The notes: generated by a model from the sequence alone, not told the origin. A DNA stretch of 35,863 bases from Bacteroidales bacterium (GCA_024400395.1 JAKSMW010000022.1:1-35863), one strand, 5' to 3'. Shown: positions 16,266 through 25,317, counted from the first letter of the stretch. Numbers and translations: made by a program.

Positions 16266-19200
16266 TTACTTTTTTATTAGTTTCTGTGTTTTACCGTTGA
16301 TATTAATAAGGTATATGCCCGTTTCTTTTTCAGAAATGTCAACATTCAAACTCTGCGAGGCGTTTTCATTTTCATAAACCATCTGACCAAGAGAATTGAA
16401 GATTTTAACAACATTCTGATTATCATCAAGATTCAAGACAAATCTTCCATTGCTCGGATTCGGATGAATCATTACATCGCATTGATTATCAACATCTTCC
16501 TCAATATCCATGATAATTGTTGAGTTTATCGGGAAAGTCACGTTGTCGATGAAAACGGCATCAAGGCCTGCCTGACCTGAAATCGACTTGTCGTAACGCC
16601 ATTCAAGTTCATGTTTGCCCGAATTCAAGTTGTAACTCTTTAATTGCCAATCCATTTCGCCCGACCAGCGGTCTTTCATATCACCGTCAATATAGAAAAC
16701 CAAGTAATCGTGCCTTTCTTCGGTTGAAGTCTTAAAATAGAATGACAAGTTCCCTAATTCAATCACTTCCACATTGATAATCAACGACGTAATCTCGTCA
16801 TCATCAATAATCCCAGAGCGAGCCGAGAACGTTCCCTCGTAAGCGTCAGAATCGGTCACGAGCCATTCCTTGTCGCCGGCAGATTCCCATTCGAGTTTTG
16901 AGAAGTCGCCGGTTTCAAAGTCATCCATAAGATAACCCACTGTCATTGTGTAAGTTAACGACGAGACATATTTTCCGCACTGCGCCGTCGCGTTAAATTT
17001 AACGATGGTGCTGTTCGGGACGTTTTCATCAACATGGAAAACAAATTCCGCCGTAACCTCTTCATTCTCTTGTATTTGCGGATACGACACCGTTGACGTT
17101 TCAATTGTCACCAATTCATTGTCCGCTTCGACATTCAATTCGGTATTTTCGGCGATGACGGAGCCGAAGTTTTTGAAATACACCGACAAAAGTCCGCTTT
17201 CGCCAGGTTCAACGACTCCGTTCCCATTGCCGTCAAGTTCTTCCGCCGACATCGCAAGTATCTGAATATCAGGTGCTGATGCCTTGAATCCGAATGAATT
17301 ATACCAATATCCTGTTGCGTCGTTTGACGTGATGTTAAGAGTTATCGGCCAGCCATTCGGCACATCTTGGTCCATGCAGATTCCGAAAGCGTCGTAAATC
17401 GTATCAACAGACAGAGCGTCAATGCTTTGCAAGTCGGCTTCGGTATTCGTGAACCTGAAATATTCGGGTGCGCAGCACTGTGCGGAAGCGTGAATGTCGT
17501 TTGCCGGAGCACCACCCCAGTTTTTCAAGACGAGGTCGAATGAGACGTTTTCACCCGGTTCAATTTTCCCGTCGCCGTCTTCGTCGTTGGCAATCAATTT
17601 GTAAGGTTTCACGAAAGTGGTGTTGTCGTCAATGCATTCAATGACACGGCTTTGCGGGAACGAGTTCATACCTGTCACCGCCAGTGAAAGCTGGTCAACG
17701 AAATCAACGGGGCGTGAAAGCGTCACTATGGCGTTTCCGGTTTCGTCAGTCACCGCCTCGCCGAGTTTTTCCTCGTAATAAAATATGCTGCAACGGAAAT
17801 TCTTGAGCGGTTGTCCGTTATGTGAGACGTAAATCTCATTCACCGTCTCGCCCTGAAGCATCGCCGGCCGGAACCTCACCGCCGCCTCGAAAGGCTCGTC
17901 GTGCCAAGGACATACGGCGACATCGCCGAGAATGTTGAGGTCATAGAAATTCCATCTCAACGCACCTTCCTCATACTGTCCGGGTGCGGTGACCCACGGT
18001 GCGGTCTGGCATTTCCCTTCGCTGAACGCAATTCCGAGATAAGGAATCCTTTCATTCCAAAATGCGTCCGTCATTTCTCTCTGAAGATGGCACGAAGGGC
18101 CTTCAGTCTGACCTTCATTGAACCAGCCGTAACGCGAGTTTCCGATTACCGAAACAGCGAAATTCTCAATGGTTACAAGTCTTTCCATGATGCTGCCCTG
18201 GTCGAAGGCGGCGCAGTCGCAGCCATGCGAATGGAAGAAAGTGAAGTTGTGGTCAACGCCGTTGGCGCCGGCGAAAAAGCTCGCAGACACACTTGAACCG
18301 TACCATCCCGCGACGTAATCGCTGTTGGCGTGACCGGCATGATGCACATAGCCGCATCCAGCGTTTATGGCGTTGCGCAGTTTAGTGCCGCTCCAGTTGC
18401 CGTCCTCATCGTAAAGACGCACGAAATCGTAATTTTCATCAATGCCGACTGTCGTGTAGCCGTTGTCGTCATGTTCGCCAATCAAAAGTTCAAGATACTG
18501 ACTGCCTTGAGTGTAAGGATAGTCGTAAAGTTTTTCGCCGCCCAAGACAATAGTGCGGAACTCTCCAAGCACCGGAATCTGTTGATACTTAACGATTTTA
18601 TTCAAAATATTGGCGAGTTGCGTTTCATTGTTGAAAGGCATTCTCGCAATTCCGATTTCCGGATAGAGGTCGTCTTCGCCAGGCTCGCCCCAGCGGTCGT
18701 TGCCGTTGTCGTTCCACGTCCCGTCAAGGCCTGAATAATAAAGGTCGGCTGGAATGCCATTGTCAGTGTTATGACTTCCGCCGGTAAGCACGTCGCAGTA
18801 GAAACCGCGGAACGGCACCAATGCGACATCGCCGCCCAAAAGCACCATCAAAATGTCATTATCCTGATATTCCTGAATGATGAAATTACGGATCTTTTCT
18901 TGATTGTCAACGCCTTGCATTGAAGAATAAATTGACTCAACCGAAACCACATCTGTCCTGATGTCATGATAACAATAAAACTGAACATAGTTGTCAAAGT
19001 TTGAAACATATTGTTCCGGCGTAATCACAAGAAGCTCATAGCCTTGCAATGATTTTTCATCGGTTTTCACGTATGAATCAAGCATTTCCGGATTCTGCAC
19101 AAGCGACTTGACTTTGCTGATGATTTGCGGGCGTGACGAAAGCATTTTTGGATCCGACTTTTCGTCTTTACAAGTATTGATTTTTATATTTACAGTCTTG

Positions 19201-19679
19201 GCAATCAATACTTTACCTTCAGATGGAACATATTTCACAGGAGTGAAAGACGACACCGCAACAGAATAACCATTAACATATTGCGTAGTCAGAACTCCAT
19301 GATTTTCAGCAGGATAAACGCTCTTTGAAGAATAAACCGCCTCATCTTTATAAAATTTCGTGCGTTCCAAATCATTATAGGTTCTTGAAGGCTGATAAGG
19401 AAACAATTGAAAATCGCCATTAAGTTCTTGAAAATCAGACATTTCAACTTCCATCGACTCGGCTTTTGTTCCCTGTGGAAGCAGCAGCGTCACCGAATGC
19501 CACGGCAACGTCGGTTGACCTGCGAGTGCCGACTGCATACAGTCTTTCAGCTCAATCTGGACATAGCCTTCTATTGATTTAACATCGTGATTATCAACAT
19601 AATAAGTCTTTTCAATTGTCTGCGCATTAAGCAAAATGACAGTTAAAAACAGTACTAATGACAGCGTTATCTTTTTCAT
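16266..19679 (-). CDS. Gingipain-like C25 cysteine peptidase, T9SS-exported (copy 3, first in operon)
   Basis: I chose the ATG at 19677-19679, giving 1137 residues, because it opens the signal peptide (MKKITLSLVLFLTVILLNAQ) and because upstream codons fall inside the -7 box. Propeptide-like region, then the catalytic domain (YELLVITPEQYVSNF, GGDVALVPFRG, HHAGHAN with H450, SHGCDCAAFDQ with C487). Two Ig-like units begin with acidic loops DEDGDGKIEPGE and DGNGNGVVEPGE, which look like calcium sites. A jelly-roll domain and a T9SS sorting domain (MIHPNPSNGRFVLNL, LGQMVYEN, GIYLINI) end the protein. It is first in the three-gene array and diverges from the GH3 gene. It is probably secreted and attached to the surface. 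Confidence 0.92.
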   Translation of the reverse strand: MKKITLSLVLFLTVILLNAQTIEKTYYVDNHDVKSIEGYVQIELKDCMQSALAGQPTLPWHSVTLLLPQGTKAESMEVEMSDFQELNGDFQLFPYQPSRTYNDLERTKFYKDEAVYSSKSVYPAENHGVLTTQYVNGYSVAVSSFTPVKYVPSEGKVLIAKTVNIKINTCKDEKSDPKMLSSRPQIISKVKSLVQNPEMLDSYVKTDEKSLQGYELLVITPEQYVSNFDNYVQFYCYHDIRTDVVSVESIYSSMQGVDNQEKIRNFIIQEYQDNDILMVLLGGDVALVPFRGFYCDVLTGGSHNTDNGIPADLYYSGLDGTWNDNGNDRWGEPGEDDLYPEIGIARMPFNNETQLANILNKIVKYQQIPVLGEFRTIVLGGEKLYDYPYTQGSQYLELLIGEHDDNGYTTVGIDENYDFVRLYDEDGNWSGTKLRNAINAGCGYVHHAGHANSDYVAGWYGSSVSASFFAGANGVDHNFTFFHSHGCDCAAFDQGSIMERLVTIENFAVSVIGNSRYGWFNEGQTEGPSCHLQREMTDAFWNERIPYLGIAFSEGKCQTAPWVTAPGQYEEGALRWNFYDLNILGDVAVCPWHDEPFEAAVRFRPAMLQGETVNEIYVSHNGQPLKNFRCSIFYYEEKLGEAVTDETGNAIVTLSRPVDFVDQLSLAVTGMNSFPQSRVIECIDDNTTFVKPYKLIANDEDGDGKIEPGENVSFDLVLKNWGGAPANDIHASAQCCAPEYFRFTNTEADLQSIDALSVDTIYDAFGICMDQDVPNGWPITLNITSNDATGYWYNSFGFKASAPDIQILAMSAEELDGNGNGVVEPGESGLLSVYFKNFGSVIAENTELNVEADNELVTIETSTVSYPQIQENEEVTAEFVFHVDENVPNSTIVKFNATAQCGKYVSSLTYTMTVGYLMDDFETGDFSKLEWESAGDKEWLVTDSDAYEGTFSARSGIIDDDEITSLIINVEVIELGNLSFYFKTSTEERHDYLVFYIDGDMKDRWSGEMDWQLKSYNLNSGKHELEWRYDKSISGQAGLDAVFIDNVTFPINSTIIMDIEEDVDNQCDVMIHPNPSNGRFVLNLDDNQNVVKIFNSLGQMVYENENASQSLNVDISEKETGIYLININGKTQKLIKK

Positions 19680-19700
19680 TATTGACGTATAAAAAACAAG

Positions 19701-19708
19701 CAAAAATA
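19701..19708 (-). promoter_or_regulatory. Bacteroidetes -7 box, C25 peptidase array
   Basis: On the - strand it reads TATTTTTG, 21 bases before the chosen ATG at 19679. No clear -33 TTTG is seen. It is the only good promoter found for the three-gene array. Confidence 0.6.
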
Positions 19709-20000
19709 CAAAAAATATGAATTGACCCGCTAATTAATAAATAAAACTGAAAACACGCGCGAACATTTGTATATTGCAGGAAAATCATTTTGTTTTTTCG
19801 GGCACGTTTTTGGCGTGAAAATCAGCAGATCATAAAACATGATTTTTCGTCTTTTTCACAAAACGAGCACAAAAATTGTATATATTTTTTTACAAAATAA
19901 TCGAAACCAATTGATTATCATCAGAAATGAAAATCATCTCTTTTTCGAAAAAAATTTCAAATGTAAAAATAAATTAACCTAAACGTATTACATAATTTGG
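19709..20000. other. AT-rich divergent intergenic region
   Basis: The gap of about 350 bases between C25 copy 3 and the GH3 gene holds the two outward promoters at its ends. The middle is AT-rich, with runs such as CATGATTTTTCG and TATATATTTTTTT. I see no gene, tRNA or clear strong hairpin in it. It is long for this window, so it may hold operators for either side. Confidence 0.5.
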
Positions 20001-20008
20001 TAATTTTG
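20001..20008 (+). promoter_or_regulatory. Bacteroidetes -7 box, GH3 gene
   Basis: TAATTTTG matches TAnnTTTG, 23 bases before the ATG at 20032. Its last base overlaps an inverted repeat GTTGAAA-A-TTTCAAC (20008-20022) at the expected transcription start. Confidence 0.6.
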
Positions 20009-20022
20009 TTGAAAATTTCAAC
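20008..20022. promoter_or_regulatory. Inverted repeat at transcription start of GH3 gene
   Basis: GTTGAAA and TTTCAAC are perfect inverted arms around one central A. The position, right at the expected +1, would suit a repressor operator, but 7-bp AT-rich arms can occur by chance in this base composition. Confidence 0.35.
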
Positions 20023-20031
20023 TCGAGAAAA

Positions 20032-22317
20032 ATGAAAAAGTATATAATCTTATCATTTGCGATAATATTTTTGGTTGGTTGTTCATCACCAAAGGCAGAC
20101 GGTATTGACACAAAAGTGGAATCTCTGCTTAGTCAGATGACTGTAAATGAGAAAGTTGGGCAGTTATGTTGTCCGATTGGTTTTAATTTTTACGAAAAAG
20201 TCAACGACAGCACTGTGATTCTCAACGAAGCGTTTATGAAAATGTGGGACACTTTGCAGTGCGGCGGGTTTTACGGCGTTCTCCGTGCCGACCCGTGGTC
20301 GCAGAAGACAATAGAATCAGGTCTTGACGAGCGGCAGTCAGTATTGATTTTCAATGAGATGCAGCGTAATGCGATAGAAAATTCACGGTTTGGAATCCCT
20401 ATTTATTTCGCTGAAGAATGCGTTCACGGTTTCATGGCGGTCAACGCCACTGTTTTCCCCATCGGCATCTGTCAGGCGGCCACGTGGGACGAGGATCTGC
20501 TGTATAAAGTCGGTGACGCAGTCGGAGCCGAGGCTGCCGCACGCGGCGCAAAGTTTGCATACGGCCCAGTCATTGACATCACCCGCGACCCACGCTGGTC
20601 ACGCGTGGAAGAAAGCCTCGGAGAAGACCCTTATCTTTCCGGAACACTAGGCACTGCCATAATGAAAGGCATGCAGAATCACCTTGCAAGCACCTTGAAA
20701 CATTTCTCCTCATTCGGTGTCTCGGAAGGCGGACATCACGGCTCGGGGACTTCGGCCGGAAACCATGAGATATTGGCAGAATTGAACTCAAATTTTGAGA
20801 CAGCAGTAAGAAACGATGCCAAAAGCATCATGACGTCATACAATTGCATTGACGGAATCCCTTGTACATCAAACAGATGGCTGCTAAAAGACATACTTCG
20901 TGAACGATGGGGATTCGACGGAGTGGTTTTTTCGGACCTCGGCAGCATCTGGGCTTTGCACAGCACCCACCGCACCGCTGAAGACCAACTTGAAGGGACG
21001 GCCCAAGCCATCAACGCAGGTGTAGATATTGACCTCGGCGCATCCAACTACGGCGCATTCCTCGAAGACGCCGTGAACAAAGGACTTGTATCAATGGAGA
21101 CTCTCGACAACGCCGTCCGTAATGTATTGAAATTCAAATACGAATCCGGACTGTTCGACAACCCGTATCTTCCAGTCCCTGACGAGCCGACAGATTGTCA
21201 CGCAGCCATCAAGGAATTAGCACTTCAGACAGCCCGCGAAGGCATCGTGCTTCTGAAAAACGACGGTATCTTGCCTCTTTCAAAAGACATTGAAAACATC
21301 GCCGTCATAGGGCCGAACGCCGACAACACCTACAACCAACTCGGCGACTACACCGCACCGCAGAATCCCGACGACATCATCACAGTGTTGGAGGGAATAC
21401 GCAATCATGTATCTTCAACAGCAACAGTCACTTACGCAAAAGGATGCTCGGTGCGCGACACCGATGACGCCGATTTTGACGCGGCACTGAAAGCGACAAA
21501 AAACGCCGACGCCACAGTCCTTGTCGTAGGCGGCTCATCGGCACGCAATTTCAAGACATCGTACAGGTCAACAGACACCGTGATTCTTGACGGTCACGTC
21601 GCCGACATGGACTGCGGAGAAGGCTATGACCGCGCAACGATCTCATTATCAGGACTTCAAGACAGACTTATCGAAGCCGTCGCCGCCACCGGCAAGCCGC
21701 TTGTCATCGTCTTCATCGAAGGAAGACCTCTTCTGAAAAACACCGCCGTCGAGAACGGCAACGCCGTCATGACAGCTTTCTATCCCGGACAAGAAGGCGG
21801 GAACGCCATCGCTGACGTTATCTTCGGTAATTACAATCCGGCAGGAAGACTTCCGATGTCACAACCACGCTCGGTCGGGCAGATCCCGGTGTATTATTCG
21901 CAACCGAAGCAACGCGACTATATCGACTGCCAAAGCTCGCCGCTGTTCCCATTCGGCCACGGATTAAGTTATACGAAATTTGATTATAACAACTTGAATA
22001 TCAACATTGATTCCGCACAAAACGTCATTGTAACCGTCGAGGTGACAAACGCAGGTGACTACGACGGCGACGAGGTGGTACAGCTTTATGTGCGCGACGA
22101 AATCGCATCTGTCGCGCCACCCGAAAAACTGCTTAAGGGCTTCAAGCGCATTTTCATACAACGCAATGAAACAAAGACAGTTACATTCACATTAAAACCG
22201 CATGATTTCTCCATTCTAAACGAGAAACTCGAATGGAAAGCGGAGCCAGGCGACTTCACAATCATGGTCGGAACTTCGTCAGACGACATAAGGCAAAGAC
22301 AAATTATAAATTTGTAA
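20032..22317 (+). CDS. Glycoside hydrolase family 3 beta-glycosidase, lipoprotein (BglX-like)
   Basis: The 761 residues open with an SPII signal (MKKYIILSFAIIFLVGC, lipid Cys17), so the enzyme is membrane-anchored and faces the periplasm or outside. GH3 barrel at about 30-360: RDPRWSRVEESLGEDPYLSG, KHFSSFGVSEGG, and the nucleophile motif GFDGVVFSDLG with D302. The alpha/beta sandwich covers about 390-620 (REGIVLLKNDGILPL, GEGYDRATISL). A fibronectin-III-like C-terminal domain follows FPFGHGLSYTKF. GH3 enzymes remove terminal beta-linked glucose, xylose or related sugars; the sugar cannot be read with certainty. It is divergent from the C25 array. There is no SusC/SusD pair nearby, so this is not a standard polysaccharide utilisation locus. 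Confidence 0.93.
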   Translation: MKKYIILSFAIIFLVGCSSPKADGIDTKVESLLSQMTVNEKVGQLCCPIGFNFYEKVNDSTVILNEAFMKMWDTLQCGGFYGVLRADPWSQKTIESGLDERQSVLIFNEMQRNAIENSRFGIPIYFAEECVHGFMAVNATVFPIGICQAATWDEDLLYKVGDAVGAEAAARGAKFAYGPVIDITRDPRWSRVEESLGEDPYLSGTLGTAIMKGMQNHLASTLKHFSSFGVSEGGHHGSGTSAGNHEILAELNSNFETAVRNDAKSIMTSYNCIDGIPCTSNRWLLKDILRERWGFDGVVFSDLGSIWALHSTHRTAEDQLEGTAQAINAGVDIDLGASNYGAFLEDAVNKGLVSMETLDNAVRNVLKFKYESGLFDNPYLPVPDEPTDCHAAIKELALQTAREGIVLLKNDGILPLSKDIENIAVIGPNADNTYNQLGDYTAPQNPDDIITVLEGIRNHVSSTATVTYAKGCSVRDTDDADFDAALKATKNADATVLVVGGSSARNFKTSYRSTDTVILDGHVADMDCGEGYDRATISLSGLQDRLIEAVAATGKPLVIVFIEGRPLLKNTAVENGNAVMTAFYPGQEGGNAIADVIFGNYNPAGRLPMSQPRSVGQIPVYYSQPKQRDYIDCQSSPLFPFGHGLSYTKFDYNNLNINIDSAQNVIVTVEVTNAGDYDGDEVVQLYVRDEIASVAPPEKLLKGFKRIFIQRNETKTVTFTLKPHDFSILNEKLEWKAEPGDFTIMVGTSSDDIRQRQIINL

Positions 22318-22342
22318 TGCTTTAATTTTTTTAATATCTTTG
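22311..22342 (+). promoter_or_regulatory. Full Bacteroidetes promoter (-33 and -7) before the deacetylase-like gene
   Basis: TTTG at 22311-22314 and TATCTTTG at 22335-22342 are separated by 20 bases, the best full match in the window. The -33 box overlaps the last codon of the GH3 gene. The ATG at 22347 is only 4 bases after the -7 box, so the message may begin at, or a few bases from, the start codon. Confidence 0.75.
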
Positions 22343-22346
22343 CGCC

Positions 22347-23672
22347 ATGGAAATGCTCATTCTCGTAAATAAAAGAACAAACAGGTTATATTATATCTTT
22401 GAATTGATTTTCAAAGACTTGCTTGGGATAAACTTCAAAATCACGACAGATAACGAGGTTTTCACTTCATACGACGGCCCGAAATTCCATTACGGCACCA
22501 ACCAGTTTTGGAACGAGCCTTTTCAGAAAGCCTCAAGCCTGCTTTATGAACGAAACATTCACAGCATCCCCGACAGCGATTTGAAAATCATCGACCACAA
22601 CGACACGAAAACGATTTTCCCTGTTTACAACGACAAGTCGATGTTCCCGTTCGACCCTTTCGCCGCGTCGTTTTACTTGGTCTCACGTTACGAAGAATAT
22701 CTTCCGCATGTCCGTGACAAATACAGCAGATTTCAAGCCAAAGATTCTATTTTATTCAAAATGAATATGTTAGAAAAACCTTTGGTAAATATCTGGGCTA
22801 ATGAAATTGGTGACAAACTAAAGGAGTTCTACCCCGAGCTTCAATTCAAGAAGAAATCTTTCACTTTCATTCCGACCTACGACGTTGACGCGGCATGGGC
22901 ATATAAAAACAAAGGTGTGGTCAGGACTGTGGTTGCAACAATACGCGACCTCTCAAATTTTGATTTCAAAGAAATCGGGACAAGAATACGTGTCCTCACA
23001 AAAAAAACAAAGGATCCATTCTACACATTTGACAAGCAAATCAAATGGCAGAAAGAATTCAAATTGCGTCCGATTTATTTCATCCTTTGCGGTGAATATG
23101 ACTTGTATGACAAAAACACGCCGTTAAGAAACGTTGATTTTCAGAATCTTATAAAAAAACTCGGTGACTATGCCGATGTCGGAATCCATCCTTCATTCTC
23201 ATCTTTTCTCAATGTTGAAAAGATAAAGACCGAGATTCAGAATCTTTCAAAAGTCCTCAAACGGGAGATCACGAAAAGCAGACAGCATTACCTGAGGCTG
23301 AATCTTCCGGAAAGCTACAAAAAACTCATACAGCTCGACATAACTGACGATTACACAATGGGTTACGCCTCGCAGGTCGGATTCCGCGCGGGCATCGCCG
23401 ACACCTTCCGCTTCTTCGACCTCGCACAGGACAGCAGCACCAACCTTTACATCCACCCGTTTGCGGTGATGGACGGCACCTTGCGCGACTACCTCGATTT
23501 AGACTGCGAGAAATCATTTGAAAAAGTCAAGGAACTTGTCACGGAAGTGAAGAAAGTCAACGGGACATTCATCCTCCTTTGGCACAACGAAACGCTCAGC
23601 GGAGAGAAACGCTGGGTCGGCTGGGAAACTTTGTACGAAAACATCTTGAACTTTGCACTTGAAACGAAATGA
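22347..23672 (+). CDS. Polysaccharide deacetylase-like protein (DUF7033 type)
   Basis: The 441 residues have an N-terminal domain starting at once (ILVNKRTNRLYYIFELIFKDLLG), typical of the Bacteroidetes proteins annotated as polysaccharide deacetylase with a DUF7033 domain. The NodB-like barrel follows: FIPTYDVDAAWAY (metal-site Asp pair), LRPIYFILCGEYDLYDK, DVGIHPSFSS (His), SRQHYLRLNLPESY, TDDYTMGYASQVGFRAG, YIHPFAVMDGTL and ILLWHNETLSG. There is no signal peptide. The substrate is unknown; action on an envelope or exported glycan is inferred. A second in-frame ATG is at 22353. It overlaps the next gene by ATGA. Confidence 0.85.
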   Translation: MEMLILVNKRTNRLYYIFELIFKDLLGINFKITTDNEVFTSYDGPKFHYGTNQFWNEPFQKASSLLYERNIHSIPDSDLKIIDHNDTKTIFPVYNDKSMFPFDPFAASFYLVSRYEEYLPHVRDKYSRFQAKDSILFKMNMLEKPLVNIWANEIGDKLKEFYPELQFKKKSFTFIPTYDVDAAWAYKNKGVVRTVVATIRDLSNFDFKEIGTRIRVLTKKTKDPFYTFDKQIKWQKEFKLRPIYFILCGEYDLYDKNTPLRNVDFQNLIKKLGDYADVGIHPSFSSFLNVEKIKTEIQNLSKVLKREITKSRQHYLRLNLPESYKKLIQLDITDDYTMGYASQVGFRAGIADTFRFFDLAQDSSTNLYIHPFAVMDGTLRDYLDLDCEKSFEKVKELVTEVKKVNGTFILLWHNETLSGEKRWVGWETLYENILNFALETK

Positions 23673-24598
23673 TAACTTATCTAACTCATAATCAAATAGA
23701 TACACAACGTTGGGACGAATGCATTTCAAATTCGCCAAACGGGAACGTCTATGCCTGGTCGTGGTATCTCGACGTCGTTCACCCGAATTGGGACGCCTTG
23801 ATTGAAGACGATTATGAGAGTGTCATGCCGTTGACAGGAAACCGTAAATTTGGCATTTCATATCTGTTTCAGCCGTTTTTCACGCAACAACTCGGAATTT
23901 TTTCAAAAAACAAAACAGACAAAAACAAAGTCCGAAAATTCATCGATGCGATTCCAGACAGATTCAAGTTTGCCGAAATACGTCTCAATTCAGATAACAG
24001 TTTTTTTGACAATTGTCAAAATATTGAATATCATAGAAATACAGAATTAAACCTATCATCGGATTATGATTCTTTGAGAAAAAATTACAACAGCAACACC
24101 AAACGTGATTTAGCGAAAGCTGAAACCGCTAATCTGAAAAATTCAGACGATGTTGAAACGGCAGAAATCGTGAACCTTTTCAGGGAAAACAGGGGAAAAT
24201 GCATAAGACACTGGGGAGACGCTGAATATGAAAGATTTATGAATTTGACCGATGTTGCAAGAAGCAAAGGTCATTGTTTTGTGAAAGGCGTTAAAAACAC
24301 TGACAATGAATTAGTTGCGGGTGCCATTTTCATGACAAGTCACGGCAGGATTGTGTTTCTGTTTTCAGGGGCTGACGAATCGAACAAAGAGCTTCATGCG
24401 CTTTCGTTCCTCATCGACAATGTGATAAAGGAGAACAGCGGCACACCGAAAATTTTCGATTTCGAAGGCTCGGATAATGACGGATTAGCGAGATATTACA
24501 AGGGTTTCGGAGGACAAGAGGTTAAATATCCAAGTCTGCGTTTCAACAAAACGCGAGGTGCGGTCAGATTTCTGTTAAAGATTTTTAAGGAAAAGTAA
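23669..24598 (+). CDS. GNAT/FemAB-like acyltransferase
   Basis: The 309 residues resemble Bacteroidetes GNAT-fold proteins with two acyltransferase lobes (FemAB type): YAWSWYLDVVHPNWDALI, MPLTGNRKFGISYLFQPFFTQQLGIF, NYNSNTKRDLAKAE, then VAGAIFMTSHGRIVFLFSGAD, LHALSFLIDNVI and FDFEGSDNDGLARYYKGFGGQEVKYPSLRF. The last part is typical of the second lobe in this family. The start overlaps the deacetylase-like stop by ATGA, so the two are translated together and may modify the same envelope glycan or peptide; that is inference. No signal peptide; cytoplasmic. The exact acceptor is not known. Confidence 0.82.
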   Translation: MITYLTHNQIDTQRWDECISNSPNGNVYAWSWYLDVVHPNWDALIEDDYESVMPLTGNRKFGISYLFQPFFTQQLGIFSKNKTDKNKVRKFIDAIPDRFKFAEIRLNSDNSFFDNCQNIEYHRNTELNLSSDYDSLRKNYNSNTKRDLAKAETANLKNSDDVETAEIVNLFRENRGKCIRHWGDAEYERFMNLTDVARSKGHCFVKGVKNTDNELVAGAIFMTSHGRIVFLFSGADESNKELHALSFLIDNVIKENSGTPKIFDFEGSDNDGLARYYKGFGGQEVKYPSLRFNKTRGAVRFLLKIFKEK

Positions 24599-24618
24599 AA
24601 CCACTAAAATTTTAAGAT

Positions 24619-25281
24619 ATGGTAAAAATAATTGAATTAGGTGCGACCAACAGCATCATCAACGATTTCATCGCCGAACTAAGAAACGTTGAGATTCAGA
24701 ATGACAGGATGCGTTTCCGCAAAAACCTCGAACGCATCGGAGAACTGACGGCGTATGAGATAAGCAAAACGCTTGATTATAAAGACATTAACATCACCAC
24801 GCCACTTGGTGTCAAGGAGACGAAGACATTGGCGAACCAGATTGTCTTGGGGACGATTTTCCGTGCCGGCATTCCATTCCATCAAGGTTTCCTGAATATT
24901 TTCGACAAGGCCGACAACGCTTTCATCGCGGCGTACAGGAAATACCAGAAAGGTGACGATTTCGACATCATGGTTGAATATTGCGCCTCGGCAAATATCG
25001 AGGATAACATCTTGATACTCACCGACCCGATGCTCGCAACCGGTTCATCGTTGATTCATTGCATCAACAGGTTGCTCGAAAACGGCGACATTCACCCGAA
25101 ACACCTGCATCTGTCCGCAATCATTGCAAGCAAGGAAGGCGTTGATTATGTCAAGAATAACATCAGCACCGATGCGACACTCTGGGTCGGGAACATTGAC
25201 GACGAGCTTACAGCGAAATCATATATCGTTCCGGGGTTGGGCGACGCCGGAGACCTGGCATACGGCCCGAAAGGGGAATAG
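24619..25281 (+). CDS. upp: Uracil phosphoribosyltransferase
   Basis: The enzyme makes UMP from uracil and PRPP (pyrimidine salvage, cytosol). The 220-residue length is as expected. RMRFRKNLERIGELTAYEISKTLDY near the N-terminus is the UPRT helix with the conserved Arg/Glu; VLGTIFRAGIPFHQGFLNIF follows; ILTDPMLATGSSLIHCINRLL is the PRPP-binding loop; IVPGLGDAGDLAYG is the uracil-binding hood. The gene follows the GNAT gene by 20 bases. Its stop codon TAG is the first TAG of a TAGAGAT array. Confidence 0.96.
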   Translation: MVKIIELGATNSIINDFIAELRNVEIQNDRMRFRKNLERIGELTAYEISKTLDYKDINITTPLGVKETKTLANQIVLGTIFRAGIPFHQGFLNIFDKADNAFIAAYRKYQKGDDFDIMVEYCASANIEDNILILTDPMLATGSSLIHCINRLLENGDIHPKHLHLSAIIASKEGVDYVKNNISTDATLWVGNIDDELTAKSYIVPGLGDAGDLAYGPKGE

Positions 25282-25313
25282 AGATTAGAGATTAGAGATT
25301 AGAGATTAGAGAT
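25279..25313 (+). repeat. Heptamer array TAGAGAT, five units, starting at the upp stop codon
   Basis: Five exact TAGAGAT units begin with the TAG stop codon of upp and lead into the hairpin element at 25318. Confidence 0.85.
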
Positions 25314-25317
25314 TAAA

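Noticed and set aside
19709-20000. Small RNA or tRNA in the divergent gap
   Set aside because: AT-rich, no cloverleaf or strong stem, no clear terminator.
20032-22317. Polysaccharide utilisation locus centred on the GH3 gene
   Set aside because: No SusC/SusD pair, regulator or further glycosidases of a locus are seen on either side.
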